This document shows, one piece after another, positions 9,001 to 20,500 of a stretch of 64,000 nt of DNA. The stretch spans positions 3,782,001-3,846,000 of the forward strand of contig CBDDKZ010000005.1 of assembly GCA_965230415.1 (NCBI GenBank), written 5' to 3'. Within the stretch, counting starts at the first letter, position 1. Every line of letters starts with the position of its first letter. Under the pieces are notes generated by a model. It was given only the letters and a program-made list of their open reading frames with translations, did not search any database and was not told the origin of the DNA. Position numbers and translations under genes: made by a program. Source of the DNA: CBDDKZ01 sp965230415 (GTDB lineage Bacteria > Bacteroidota > Bacteroidia > Cytophagales > JAAEPT01).

Positions 9001-12000
9001 GGTAATACCTTCAAGTATTCCACTATATTGAGCCGGTAGTTTTAGTTGAAAACCTTTTATATAGGGCTGGAATTTGGGAGTTACCCAAGTGAGGTCTGGG
9101 TTTGAGCTATCTGATGCCAGGTATCCTGCCGTTTTCAAGGCATTCCAAATATCGGCTGATGTAATGCCACCTGTGGCCAGGTTTTTAAACAGGTCTTTTT
9201 GTACATTTCCCAGATTGTTGTCAATCTCAAACAATACACTTCCTGTGTTGTCGAATATTTTAGTATGAGGCGTGTTGTAAAAAGCCTTCGCTTGATCAAT
9301 AGCTTCTTTTTCCTGTGGAGTTAAGTTATTAGGGTAATTCTTTTTGTAATACGCAGATGCTATTATTGTGTCATCTTCATCAAAATGTTGTTCTTCCCAG
9401 GGTGTGAATTCAACTTTGGAGAAAAATCCTTTCGGTGAGTTCACACGAATCACACGATTGAGTGCATCGTAAATGGTAACCGTAGGAGGTGGTCCAGGTA
9501 CTTCCTGTTGACCCTGATATAAAGGTGAGTCAATGAAATAGGGGAGGTATTGCTCGTAAGGCTTGCCCTTGTTGTTACTTACGGTGCGACCAGCGGTTTG
9601 CCAGCGATCATTTGTTGACTGTTCCAGCGGTTTGCCATTTCCATCAAGGACCAATTTACCATCCCGCCCTCTAACATAAGCCATTCCGGCACTGGTTCTT
9701 GTTTTCTTTTCCAGCTCTCTGCCTAAACCATCTGTGTAACTAATGATAGTCATGCAATATGGAGACTGGTCTTTATCCGGAGAGTTCCAGTAATTGAAAC
9801 GTTGCAATTGCACTGCGCTGGCCGGCTGTTTATTATCCTTCCAGGCATGTAAATTATAATAGAAAAAGCTGGCAGCTCCTTTTAGGCAGTCTTTTTGGCT
9901 TGCGCGATTTGTTACTTTGTCAAATGTGATACCTGTAGGTAGTTGATACGCTGCAGGAGTACTACCTTTAGGGTAAAGGCTCATGCCTCCTGTTGAGGTA
10001 CCATTTTCGGTGCCCATAATAGAGCTAACTATTACTCTTCCCAAGGGGTCGTATAGTGCTTGATGCACATTATTGTTGATGTCGGTAAGTTGTTTTGGCT
10101 GAAATGATACGTAATCAATTTCTGTGTTGGTGACGTTATTCGTCGATTGATCTACCAGTTGAGTTAGTGTTTTCTTTGTGAAATAGTAATCGTCGTAAGT
10201 GATGGTAGTCCTGGTACACAGAGAAATATCCTGGGGATGTTTGCTGCCTTGCGAATCAAAGGCAAAACGGTTTTCTGTAATATTAGGAAGGTAGAATTTA
10301 TCACTGTCGAGGTACATTTGTACCAGACCTTTATTCCACCAGTAGGCATTCTTTTCATCATAAAAATACCCTCCTTTTGTATAGAGCGTATTCGACAAAT
10401 AGTCCTGGTTGGTATAGGACTGCTTAGCTATTAGGCGCCCATCTGATACCTCGGTTGCAAATATTTTATCAAACACAGCACTTTCTTCGTGGTGCAAAAG
10501 AGCCTGCGGCGATATTGATCCTAAATCAAGAGCCTGTTGTAAATTTGCATCCCAAAAGAAGCTTTTATGCCAGCTCATTTGCTGTGCTTCCACACCTGAG
10601 CCTGCCTGGCCACTGTAAGAAATAATGTTTTGACGTGAAGGTACATCTATTACCTTGGTTTGTGTTGTTATTTCATTATACGACATGTAGCCGCCAGGAC
10701 TTAGGCTTATTCCCAAAAGTTGGAACTGCTGTTGCTCACACCCCTGATGACAGAATAGATCGCCGTCAATTGGTGTGACATAACGGTTCCAATTATAGGT
10801 TCCCAGGAGTTGTTGTTGTCCTTCATGAAGCACATTGTCAACGCCTGAACGCCTGGGTAAGAATAGTGTACAGTCTGAAATAACATTACCATAGTGGTCA
10901 GTTTCCAGGGTGAAGTGCTGCTGTATTCTTGGGTCGTGTGCCTCTCTTTCATATTGATAGCTAATTCCCTCTCTGGGAGTTAGCATGAAAACTGCATATT
11001 TGTGTTCTCCCTTTTTTTGATACAAATCAATCGTAACATTCGATTCTTCTACGGTAATGGGATTTTGATAAGATAGTGGGTGTCGGTCTTTATCTTCTCC
11101 ATACACTTCTGTTCTCATTACCTGCCCTTTTAGAGCGACATAAGCCTGTCTTACGGTTTCCACATCATGGTCATAAATGTTCGGCTGAAGATGAGGCTCC
11201 GGGAAATCGTAGGCCTTATCGTCTCCCTGGAAAAACTGCTTTTTATAATATGCAGTTACCGCTTTATCCTGGAAGGTAGCCCCTGTGTGATACCACGTGC
11301 GTGTATACACCGGAGGGACAAAATTTGCCTTATCTACGCTTGCAATACCGTGGCTATTATTATTTTGCACGAGGTCGTCATAATCTTCCGTATCCCAGGA
11401 TTCAACATATCCAAAGCCTCTGAATTCACGTTCCACATGATCGTAAAATCCGTCGTGGTATTTGTAACGATTAGTGTAACGCGTGCCTGAAGTTTTGTCA
11501 ATGACGATAGTTTTCTCAACCACCTGAACAGGGAAGGGCAGTTTTGTGATCCACGGGTTTCCATCTTTCTTATCTTCGAGGTAAAATTTGGTAGAACTGC
11601 AATATTGAATTTGTGTGACTGCTCCGAGATTATTAGCTATTGTATTGAGTAAATAGGGTTTTATACTTTTCTGTCTTTTGTTATCGATTTCGATCTCCCC
11701 AATAAAGTTGTAATAATAATGCCTTGGTGTATTGTCTATTTTAGTGAAAACGAGGCAGGAGGTACCATTGCCAAGAATATCTGCAAAACTAATTTGATCG
11801 ATGTCGCTAAAGGTTTCCGGAAGTGTAATTGTAATGGCATTCGAAAATGAATTGCCTGATTGATTAATGAAAAGTTCAACACGATCAGGGTACACGTAAA
11901 TTAAATCTGTAGTACCCGAACCATCAATGTCGGCCAGAAAAAGTCTTGAAGTTTCGAATTGGCCGTCAAACAACGGTGCGTTACCCAAGGAGATCTTTTT

Positions 12001-13755
12001 ATCAAAGTTGCCATAACCCAAATCTGGCCAGCATTCAACGTTCCCATTGGTGATTTTAATACGATGTTGGAGTCCGTCACCGAGGAGGTCGGCAAAACCT
12101 ACATGTTCTTTAACGTCATCTTTTTTTGATAAAGGAAAATCGTCAAGTTTCTGCTTACGTTGAGGAGTCGAGTAACCTTTTTTTCCTAGCGAGTTGTATA
12201 ACAACAAATCATTATTATCAGCAACTACTAAGTCTGACTTACCGTTACCGTTGAGGTCTGCTGCTTCTGGTAAAGGGTCGGTGAAATCGCTTGGGTAAGA
12301 GGCAAAAGGAGTGAATTCTCCCCAGGTACCATCGTTGTTTTTGGGGTAGTAACCGGCACCGTTTTGATTTCTTGTGACCAATTCCATTTCTCCATTGCCT
12401 TCCAAATCGGTTAATGAAGCTTCCATGGTGTTGAGCCTCTTGCTTATTGGAAATTCGTTTGGCGTTTCAGGGAAATTGTATTTTCCATCTCCTTCCGGCT
12501 CCAGGTAAGTAAGGGAGTCTGTGCTATAGAGTAAACCGCTTATTCCTTCACGATTAAGGTCAACAGGCATAAAACCCGAAGCGTTTAAGTGACCCGGGAT
12601 GGAATTGACGTCAGTACTAAGCAGATTAAATTGAGGAGTTTGAGGTGCACAGAATTCAGAGAAGCCAAAGTTAAGAGATGGCATCGCCTGAAGATCATAT
12701 TTGTCGGTAGCCGTTTTACCCGAACGTCTGTAACCCGTTAAGGTCGCAGAAAGTATGGTTGTTGGGCCTATGATGCTTTCTCCTTGGTAATTACGTGTAG
12801 AACTATAAGATAAAGACAAACTTTTTACCAAATAAGGATCTCCTAATTCTTTTTCAAGGTGATGGAAAAGTAAAATATCTTTGCACAGTCGAGAGGTACG
12901 TATTTCAAAACCACTTCTATAAGATGAAAACGGATCAGGACGATAATCCCACTTTTTTATGGGTGTATATGGATCGCTGCCTCCTTTATCCAGGTTTTTC
13001 AGGTTGTACTCCCCATAATTGAAGCGTACCTCAAAAGCGAACTTCTCCGTTCCCTGATCATTGTAGTTGCCATATTTAATGCTTTTGGGGTATTTGTTGT
13101 TTTGGACATGCTCTCTGGCCCATATAGCTTCCGGTAAGTTGTCTTCATTGTCTTTTTTATACTCAAAGATGATTTTATTTCCCTTGGCATCAGATTCATC
13201 AGTTAATAGCCATTCGAATATCTGAGCTTTTTTTTCAGGATTATAAACCTGAGAAGCTTGTGTTTTACCAAAAACTGACTTTGTATTTGTAGTACTAATT
13301 ACTTCCCAAAAAGAGGTGCTGCGATCATCTTTTATATGATGCTTGATCAAAGAAAACGTTCCTTCTATACGTTGCAGGTATTCATATACATTAAATCCGT
13401 TTTTGTCTTTGTAGGGTGCTTTGTTTTTAGGGACTAGTTCTGCACCATTTAAAAGAAAGATATCACTTCCGTCATATTTGGGAATCCCAAGTGATGTGCG
13501 AATGGAGATTTTGGGAATAGAAAGGTCAAAACCCAGTCCGAACGGACTATTGCCACTTCCTGAGTTATAGTTTAAAGCTAAATGAGGTTCAAATCCTCTG
13601 GCAGAAGTCGTAGGAAACGGTATGGAAAAGCTCCCTGTTCCTGAAAAAGCGTGAGGCTTAAAAGTGTCACCTATTCCCTTAATTGCTCCACCACCTTTGG
13701 GAAGTGAGATTGAAGGGTTTTTTACAATAGTATTTGATGGTTGTTGTTCATTCAT
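6055..13755 (-). CDS. TcB-TcC fusion of an ABC (Tc) toxin with Rhs core and variable C-terminal toxin domain
   Basis: The product is 2566 aa with no signal peptide. Domains in order: SpvB (about 15-340, starting SLPKGGGAIKGIG), an FG-GAP-like propeller (about 430-690), TcdB middle N and C regions (about 690-1060), YD repeats (about 1150-2190), and an Rhs core (about 2198-2238, GARYY through GRWLKPDPGG to NDG). In the family this forms a hollow cocoon holding the cleaved tip. After the core comes a Gly/Ala-rich hydrophobic stretch (about 2242-2400), then a tip with a His-Gly pair at His2476 and a Ser-Cys-Tyr-Gly-Gly motif at Cys2522. The tip is not the ADP-ribosyltransferase of TccC3 or TccC5 by motif. 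The His/Cys arrangement suggests a clan CD-like cysteine peptidase, which is inference. ATG at 13755 gives a standard SpvB start. The TcA-like gene lies just downstream. Confidence 0.92.
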   Translation of the reverse strand: MNEQQPSNTIVKNPSISLPKGGGAIKGIGDTFKPHAFSGTGSFSIPFPTTSARGFEPHLALNYNSGSGNSPFGLGFDLSIPKISIRTSLGIPKYDGSDIFLLNGAELVPKNKAPYKDKNGFNVYEYLQRIEGTFSLIKHHIKDDRSTSFWEVISTTNTKSVFGKTQASQVYNPEKKAQIFEWLLTDESDAKGNKIIFEYKKDNEDNLPEAIWAREHVQNNKYPKSIKYGNYNDQGTEKFAFEVRFNYGEYNLKNLDKGGSDPYTPIKKWDYRPDPFSSYRSGFEIRTSRLCKDILLFHHLEKELGDPYLVKSLSLSYSSTRNYQGESIIGPTTILSATLTGYRRSGKTATDKYDLQAMPSLNFGFSEFCAPQTPQFNLLSTDVNSIPGHLNASGFMPVDLNREGISGLLYSTDSLTYLEPEGDGKYNFPETPNEFPISKRLNTMEASLTDLEGNGEMELVTRNQNGAGYYPKNNDGTWGEFTPFASYPSDFTDPLPEAADLNGNGKSDLVVADNNDLLLYNSLGKKGYSTPQRKQKLDDFPLSKKDDVKEHVGFADLLGDGLQHRIKITNGNVECWPDLGYGNFDKKISLGNAPLFDGQFETSRLFLADIDGSGTTDLIYVYPDRVELFINQSGNSFSNAITITLPETFSDIDQISFADILGNGTSCLVFTKIDNTPRHYYYNFIGEIEIDNKRQKSIKPYLLNTIANNLGAVTQIQYCSSTKFYLEDKKDGNPWITKLPFPVQVVEKTIVIDKTSGTRYTNRYKYHDGFYDHVEREFRGFGYVESWDTEDYDDLVQNNNSHGIASVDKANFVPPVYTRTWYHTGATFQDKAVTAYYKKQFFQGDDKAYDFPEPHLQPNIYDHDVETVRQAYVALKGQVMRTEVYGEDKDRHPLSYQNPITVEESNVTIDLYQKKGEHKYAVFMLTPREGISYQYEREAHDPRIQQHFTLETDHYGNVISDCTLFLPRRSGVDNVLHEGQQQLLGTYNWNRYVTPIDGDLFCHQGCEQQQFQLLGISLSPGGYMSYNEITTQTKVIDVPSRQNIISYSGQAGSGVEAQQMSWHKSFFWDANLQQALDLGSISPQALLHHEESAVFDKIFATEVSDGRLIAKQSYTNQDYLSNTLYTKGGYFYDEKNAYWWNKGLVQMYLDSDKFYLPNITENRFAFDSQGSKHPQDISLCTRTTITYDDYYFTKKTLTQLVDQSTNNVTNTEIDYVSFQPKQLTDINNNVHQALYDPLGRVIVSSIMGTENGTSTGGMSLYPKGSTPAAYQLPTGITFDKVTNRASQKDCLKGAASFFYYNLHAWKDNKQPASAVQLQRFNYWNSPDKDQSPYCMTIISYTDGLGRELEKKTRTSAGMAYVRGRDGKLVLDGNGKPLEQSTNDRWQTAGRTVSNNKGKPYEQYLPYFIDSPLYQGQQEVPGPPPTVTIYDALNRVIRVNSPKGFFSKVEFTPWEEQHFDEDDTIIASAYYKKNYPNNLTPQEKEAIDQAKAFYNTPHTKIFDNTGSVLFEIDNNLGNVQKDLFKNLATGGITSADIWNALKTAGYLASDSSNPDLTWVTPKFQPYIKGFQLKLPAQYSGILEGITELLKQNGLVSSFSTDILGRVIKSIDSRLYFSNITSGTNYCNFQYRYAMDAKEPVRIDGADAGSQKHFINIFNQQLWSWSARDYCQLIDYDQLQRKTALYVKKITTSGMISDYSDFNLVEVFKYGETQNNAEGNNLRGQLYELKDLSGIVLNNSYSMQEEVMESSRQMAVDYKNAINWKSSVELETEVHITKTTYNAVKHIISNTSPDKTQTSQSYNETGQLISAKTVFSDNSDQQIIDNIAYDAKGQRTSITYGNGIKTAFTYEDTTLRLTNLISTRNISGGATEKVQDLDYTYDPVGNVTQTVDNTISTVFHANQKVEPKSGYVYDALYRLIKASGRQHININENTYKNNSSEGSFMQSIFGPPPPTNDSGKLENYTALYTYDDGGNLIEKSRSAKSGKVKRSLPVENNSNQLKGFSYDPSGNMRDLVINGTVDLSFNCCENLVKAATITRPNEPDDADYYVYDSNEQRTRKVSELSAHGGTTSEIEDKIYLGNYEIKRDYKGSEIKAQHLSMERQILRIMDGNSCVAIINYISKDKGTPSKEGSRQFRFQMDNHLGSVSLEMDKGAQLISYEEYFPYGGTSIITGSSQAEVKLKEYRYSGKERDNSTGLYYYGARYYASWLGRWLKPDPGGAIDGMNLYAFVGGNPISKIDNDGHIGLWAALATTAGIAATLGTGVIGGLRTGNGLGNTSGATMGAIAGVVGATVGGLLVGASAPVIATAALATAAAGVAGAISGGSVGRTAMDLADNGSSIRTSTVGALSSAVAGGLLGFAIAGPIGAAAGAGGGVLSSGAHLGLMASAAGQNLNPRVLTDATQIVPAVTPHHIAATMRNNRQMIVMAPQQEAMRRFRASYEKRTKKSRIHPNQVFRLNPNEKLDSRTNPAMHIVAVHGSRGYVMVSTGHHGNVMRPMAIADFARYVDNQLGHADNHPIKFVSCYGGAIGIQSNAQVLANITGRTVHAFPGAEDQRYAGPWKEYTPQH

Positions 13756-14442
13756 GTTCAGTAATTATTTGATTACCGTAAAGAATCAGGTGTTCTTTCA
13801 TTTACTCTTTTAAAAGAAATGTATTGTAATACTCAACAGGTTTTAGTCTGTTAACATACCTGTAGCTCGCTCATTTGAATTCAATATGAACTGATTCAGG
13901 AAAAATTTTCAAGAAGCACATCTGGTTGCTTACTTTTTTAGCATATTTCCAAAGGGCCTAACAGATTGGCAATGGTATTTTTTATCTGAAAAAAATCAGA
14001 ATAGATGTAAACCAATGAATGCCCGGTAATTAGCGTTTCAAGTTTTTGAATATGACAATTTAGTTGCCTAAGATATTGCAGCTATTGTCTTCCTTAATTT
14101 AGAATAACTGATTCCTAAATAAGGTGAAGGTGATTTTGTTGATACATGATTTTAGTTAATAGTGGTTAATTTACTTTTGTGATTAATAGCGTTTGTTGTA
14201 TTTCTAACTCTATTGCTAATAACCAGAAATGAGATCAAAAAAAATATTACATCATATTACATAAGCACCGAACATCACATGGAGGTTAGTTGACAATTTC
14301 TGTTATCGTAAAATTCAGCTAAGGGTGGGTTTGTCTGTAGCTTAAGCTTTCAAAAAAAACAGTATATATTGGTCAGGCTTAATAAAGCAAAGCATAAAGA
14401 TTATTGACAGAATTGCTATGCTTACCCTTTATAGCTTTAAAT
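13756..14442. other. intergenic region upstream of the Tc genes
   Basis: About 690 AT-rich bases without a convincing gene on either strand. It lies between the start of the TcB-TcC fusion and the terminator of the neighbouring giant operon, so it must hold the Tc promoter and any control sites. No clear promoter consensus or long inverted repeat was recognised. Confidence 0.5.
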
Positions 14443-14478
14443 AAAAAAACCGGATGAAAAGCTTTCATCCGGTTTTTT
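14443..14478. terminator. strong bidirectional hairpin terminator
   Basis: CCGGATGAAA and TTTCATCCGG form a perfect 10-bp stem with a 3-base AGC loop, flanked by seven A on one side and six T on the other. On the minus strand it lies 31 bases after the stop of the 4262-aa gene and ends the five-gene operon. The symmetrical A and T tracts would let it work in both directions. Confidence 0.92.
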
Positions 14479-14508
14479 AGTATTTTCTGAGTTTGAACTC
14501 AGCGCTTG

Positions 14509-17500
14509 TTATTGTTGACTGAGAAACTCATTTCTTAGGTTTGAACCCCTGTTTCTAAGCAGCTCGAATGCGGCGTGGTCCAATCCTGAAACTTGTGTTT
14601 GGTTGATGATATTACGTGTAACCTTCATTAGTTCCTCTTCACTTTCTATTGGTAAAGGATCTAATAGTTCAAGTAAATGCCTATCTTCAATATCATCAAG
14701 TTCAGCTGCAATGCGTAATTTTCGCAGAAACCCTTCTGATTTCAGAGCCAGCATTTTTCTTGCAAACTGGTCGGGAGTAATTGCTCCGCTCGCAACCTCT
14801 ATTTCAAATTTAGTAATATCATTGATATCTGAACTTAGATTTAGTCCGTCTATTAATGAGGAGATAGCATCCTGAGATTGATCAAGTCTTACAGTGATTA
14901 CCTGTGTTTCCTTGTTCACCTTAAGGTGTTCACCCAAACGTATCAGTTCTTTGTAATTGCTTTGAGTGATACCATTGGCAGTCATTAACTCTACAAATGA
15001 AGCGGATTGTTTTCCCAGTCTCATGACAGCTGCTAACGGATTTTTTGTGTAAGCATCACTATGAATAATTGGGTTGTTAAAGCTATAGCTATATGGATTC
15101 ATTCCCGGGTAAGTAGACCAAGAGCTGTTTGAATGGAGCAATCTGCCTGTTCTGGGATCATAAGTACCAAAAGCAGTAGTATTATAGCTATTTCCATCTC
15201 CTTTCAATGCATTGTCTTTTTTATTGCCGTTAAATCCATAACTATAATCAGAACTGTTATACCTTCGACCAGGCATCTGCATACCGTAAGGATAGTAATC
15301 TGAAGCAGCTATTACTTCTGCTTCAAATGCATCGCTGGTACCACCAGGGTTATTAGGCATACGTTTACCGTTAATAACCACGTTTACATTGCCAAGGTGA
15401 TCCTTAAGAGCATAATGATTCGTACCATAATCCACTTTAACGATACTGTCGAGCTTGGTGGTATTGCTACCACCGCTCAAGTCCAGTACTTCTTTGTTAA
15501 GACCCAGCATATCTTGTCCATACACGTTGCGTTCACGAAGTGAAAGTGTAGAACCTGATTCATTGTACACTGCCATAACCTTTCCGTTGGCATCTCTAAA
15601 ATACCAGGTAGTTGTCGTGTCAGTACTAGTTACCTCCCGCTTCATGATACGGCGTCTGGAACCATCATACCCGAATTCCAGATTAGGCAATGTGCTTCCT
15701 GCTGTTCTAAACACCCGGCTCATTTTATGATCATGGGTCCAGGCTATACTATCGATTTCTTCCTGTAAATCCTGACTTAGATTTCCTGTTTCGTCGTAGT
15801 CGTAATTGGATGTGCTTTGCCCCGCTTGGATATCACTTCCTCCGGTTGCCGCAGCATTATCACTCACTTGCAATAAATGGTTGTTATGTCGGGTTCCTAT
15901 GGTATCATAGTTAAAAGTTAGCTCATCGATTGAGGCACCTCCTCCTTCATAACGATTGAGGTTTTTGATATTTCCGTTAGCATCATAATCTATTTCCACC
16001 TTATATTGGTTGCCTGCATTACTCACATTCGATAAGTCAGTACCATTTCCATCATACCATTGTGTACTTGTTAATCGGTTCAATTGATCATATTGGTAAC
16101 CCGTTACACCAGGTGCGTTGCTGCTACTCATGAAATGGGCAATCGCCGTGACACGTCTACTAACATTGCCATTGTATAAATCTTCAGAATGGTTGTCTGT
16201 AGTAATAGCTCCTCCCAATTGACTTCCTGTGTGATGGCTACCGATTGCCAGGTAATCTCCCTGATAGTACCCTAATTCGTATCCAAATTCATCACTTGGT
16301 AAATCATTGGCAGAACCATCCTGACCTACATCGAGGGAAGCGACCAGGTTATTACTATTCATAGCTTTGGTCCACCCTTGAAGTGTATATACGTAATCAT
16401 TACCCTGAACTGACAAATCACCTATTTCCTCTCGCATTAACGGGCCATGGCGGTAGTAATCATAATCGACTTCTTTCTGCCATACATAGCCATTTGTTGA
16501 CGTTTCAACCAGCGCCAGTCGATTGTCAGCATCATAAGAATATCTATGGTGGAATTGATCCAGTTCACCGGATTGATAAACCATTGTATTAATATTACCA
16601 CTTATCAGGTCGAAATCGTAGTCAATGCGTTTGTAGCGCTGATTATAGTCATCAAGCGCCGGGTTATCCATAATCATTGTTTTTACATGACCGTGTATGT
16701 CGTAGTTATAATGATACGCATAGTCGAATACACCTGTAGTTAAAAGATTAAGTTCATAACCAGTCGTTATACCCGGAGATTCGATATATACTTGTGAACT
16801 TGTACGGTTTCTCAAGGTTGTGTTATCGAATACCAATGGATTAGATGAACTCGCATAGTGTGTTTCAATTTGAGCCAGGTAGCTATTCTCCATATCGTAA
16901 TAATTGCGAACTACCTCTCTTCGTTCTCCTGTACTCACAAAGTCACGCACATCAGATTCTAATACATTGAATGATGTATTAATCTTCTCCAGGAATGCTG
17001 TTGGGTCATTACCCTGAGTCACTTCGCCTTTTTCCGTGATTCTTCCCAGATGATCATAGAAGGTATAGGTATAGGCCGGAGGTAACTTCTCAGACTGACG
17101 TGAGTTTTGACTCAACACCTCCCTTCCCAGCTCATCATACCAGAATAGTGAGGTGAATCGATCACTTCGTTCTTCAATAGTAAAGGCTCCGTCAGCGGTC
17201 AATGCCAATGCCTTTGTAGGGTCACTAAAATCGATGTCAACTACCGGGTCACTCAATGCCGGACTGTCAGCAAGATTAATCGATGACCATGTTGAATTGT
17301 TAAGTAGCCCAACCTTTAACAAGACACCAATACCATCGGCAGATCCACCGAAGTAACCGTTTTCCTCATCAAAGAAATATACCGTTTCATAATCTCCATC
17401 ATTTACATCACTTACTGTTGGAAGGTATAACCAAGGAGAGCCGCCCCCCGATCTGTTGTTGTATCTGTAAATACTGTTGTTAGCTCCAACAACGTGGCCT

Positions 17501-20500
17501 ACCTGCTCGTTCACAAAATGGATTGCATTTAAGTCTTCGGCAGGAGGTAAAGTGCCTCCGAATTGTGCCGCCGTAACTGCATTCAATGCCAGAGAAGGAA
17601 TACTAAGGGTGAATAAACGTGGTGTTGTACCAGTTGCATTACCTGCTACGATAGCTTCGTTTGCTGTGCGGTAGGCGATGGCATTTAATTGCTCTGTAAT
17701 GGCAGATTGTATCCAGTTTATACCGCCGTCGTTGGTGTATAATAAACCGCCGTCTCCTACAACAAAACCATTGTTGTTATCATAAAATGCCACCGCGTTT
17801 AATTGAGCGCTTGTAGGCGCGCTTTGTGCAATCCAGCTTTGACCGCCATCAACAGTTTTGAGAATACTTCCCAGTGCACCAACTGCATAACCTACACCTG
17901 ATTCCAGTATAGTCGCATCTTCAATTGCCGGTACGTTGAAAGCATTTCGTAATTCGTTCTGGCTTCCGGTGCGCACGAGCAATTGCCCGTCGGTTCCAAC
18001 AGCAAGTGAATACGTAGTAGTGGCCGTACTGAAATTATCAACACTATTAAATCCTGATGCAAGAACATCGCTCCAGGAGGTATTACCAGCCGCCTTAACA
18101 AATAGGTCCCCGTATTCATCCAGTGCAACCACGTCTTCTGCGGTATTTAAAGCAATGTCTGATAGCGCAAAAGAGCTGTCTGCGGTGCCCGTTACCCAAT
18201 CACTTCCGTCAAATGAAGTCCATACACTACTACCAGCAAAAGCATATGGTTCTGGTGTAGCACTGTTTTCTCCTGTTTTGACATGCGATAAATCACTACT
18301 GACAGAGCTGGCCTGATGTTCTACTGTGACATCAAGCCCTTCAAAGTTAATCCAAAGTACCTGACCATCGTTTCCACTGGTGTATAGTTGATAGTCTGAC
18401 GCAGTTGAACCTCTCAATACTTCCAGGTCTGAATAGTTGAAAGCACGCGCATCAATGTCAAGTGCTTGCCATCCGTTTAATGAATTCCAGACGAAAGCAT
18501 CGCCCTGATCGTCAATACCTATTATTCCGGATGCTGAGAATGCCACATCAACAAAATCAGGATCATTGTTGTCCATGGTCGCGTAAAGCGTCCAGTTTCT
18601 ACCTCCGTCTCTTGTAATGTAACACTGTGTTTCCGTTCGCACGAAACCGTCCAGTGCACTTACGAATTCTAATTCTTCAAAGCTAAGGTCCCAATCTATA
18701 GGAGTAACGATCTGCCATAGTGCACTTGAATCATCCAGGGAATTGCCAACATCCTCTCCGAAATACCAGGTATCTTCGGTGATAAGACTTACGTTGTTCG
18801 CGCCTGGATTAGGATTTTCCGTTACATGCCCGCCATTAATTGCAGTCCATGATGTGTTTCCTGATAACTCAAGCGCCAAGAATTGATCTGAAGTATCAAT
18901 CTTGAGATATAATTCATCATTTTGCCAGTAGATGTAGTTATCAACAGACACAAAACTCATTCCTTCCGGAGCAACGTCTAATATGGTTTCTACAAAACCA
19001 GTGTCGCTATAGCTATTCAGTGTTTGATTATTTAAGGTCATCACATCGTTTGCTTCCTGTGTAATGTATAGCTCTTCAAATTGTCCAATTGATTCTGGTT
19101 CTCCGGTTTGTGTATTAAGATTGAACCAGGTATCGTTACTTAGGTTTCTCAACAGGTAATTACCATTGAGTGGAATTACGGTAGACAAGTCCAGTTCGTT
19201 TAGTCCCGTCGGAATAAAGACAGATTCATCTGTGTCTTGCTCAAGTAATAGTCCATTTTCACCCACCAGTATGATCGCATCACTAGTAGATGCGGCAGCC
19301 AGAATAGAAGCCTGGATACTATTGATATAAAGCTCTTGCCAGCTTATTCCTCCGTCATTGGTTTGATATAACCGACCCTTGTTTCCAATATTGCTAATAA
19401 GATAGCCCAGGTCACGCGAAATGAACTCATAGTCGATTACGGCGCCCACGATATCGTCGAAATCGATAGTGCCATCACTTGTCCAGTTATCACCTTTGTT
19501 ATTGGTTGTATAAACAAATAAGTCATCTGTTATAACCATACCCTCTTCAGGAGATGAGGCAAAGAAAGTAAGGTATTCAATTTCTTTCGGAACACCGATA
19601 TATCGAAGTCCCCAATCAATTCCATTGTTATCGGATCGAAGTACGGTACCCGCTTCGCCGGCAGCGTAAAACGTATTGTCATCAGCGATATATGCGGCAT
19701 TCAGGTTTTCGGTACCAATTCCGGCTACCGATTGCCAGCTTGCGCCATCGTCCTCAGAATAGTAAAGTACGGCATTACCAGAACTATCTGATCCGAATAA
19801 TACGGCTGTTCCGTTATCGGACAGGTGTGTACCATTTACTGTCACCTGGTCATCAACACCTGTACTCGGAATTACAGCGTGATAGATGATGAAATCACGA
19901 TCCGGTACTGCTTCAGCGTATAATTGATTCAATGAATTATAGGTGTAAGTAGTTGCATATTGATGATTCGGAATTGTAGTACGCAGGCCTGCTTCACGTT
20001 CAGCGCTTACTTCACTAAGCACTGCAGGGTCTAAGGTTTGCACTCCTTCAGGAGGAATTGTTCGCACTAGATTACCAGCCTGATCATAGTAGTAAAGTGT
20101 GTAATGGTGTGTGGCCTCTCCACCTGTATTTTCTACAGTAAATGTCTCCACAGCATCCAGGCAGTGATTGATATAATTGTTTTCAAAATCAATACGCAGC
20201 CCTTCCAGGTAATCATCGTACTTAGCCTGAGCGTTGTAAGTGGCTTGCTGAATAAGTACCTCTTTACAATCTGCCAGATCATCGGGGTCAAATCCTGAAA
20301 GGATATTAGCCAAAGGCGTACAATTTATATCTGTAGTATCACACTTGCTGTTTTCTTTAATGGTGATTACCGCTTCAAGCGTTAAACATCCCGGATAGGT
20401 CACCTGCAACGTATAATCTCCGGGGTTGTTGATTTGCACAATTTGATCCGTGCTGATCAATTCATTCTCAAAATACCAGGCATTACCAATCCCGAAAGGA

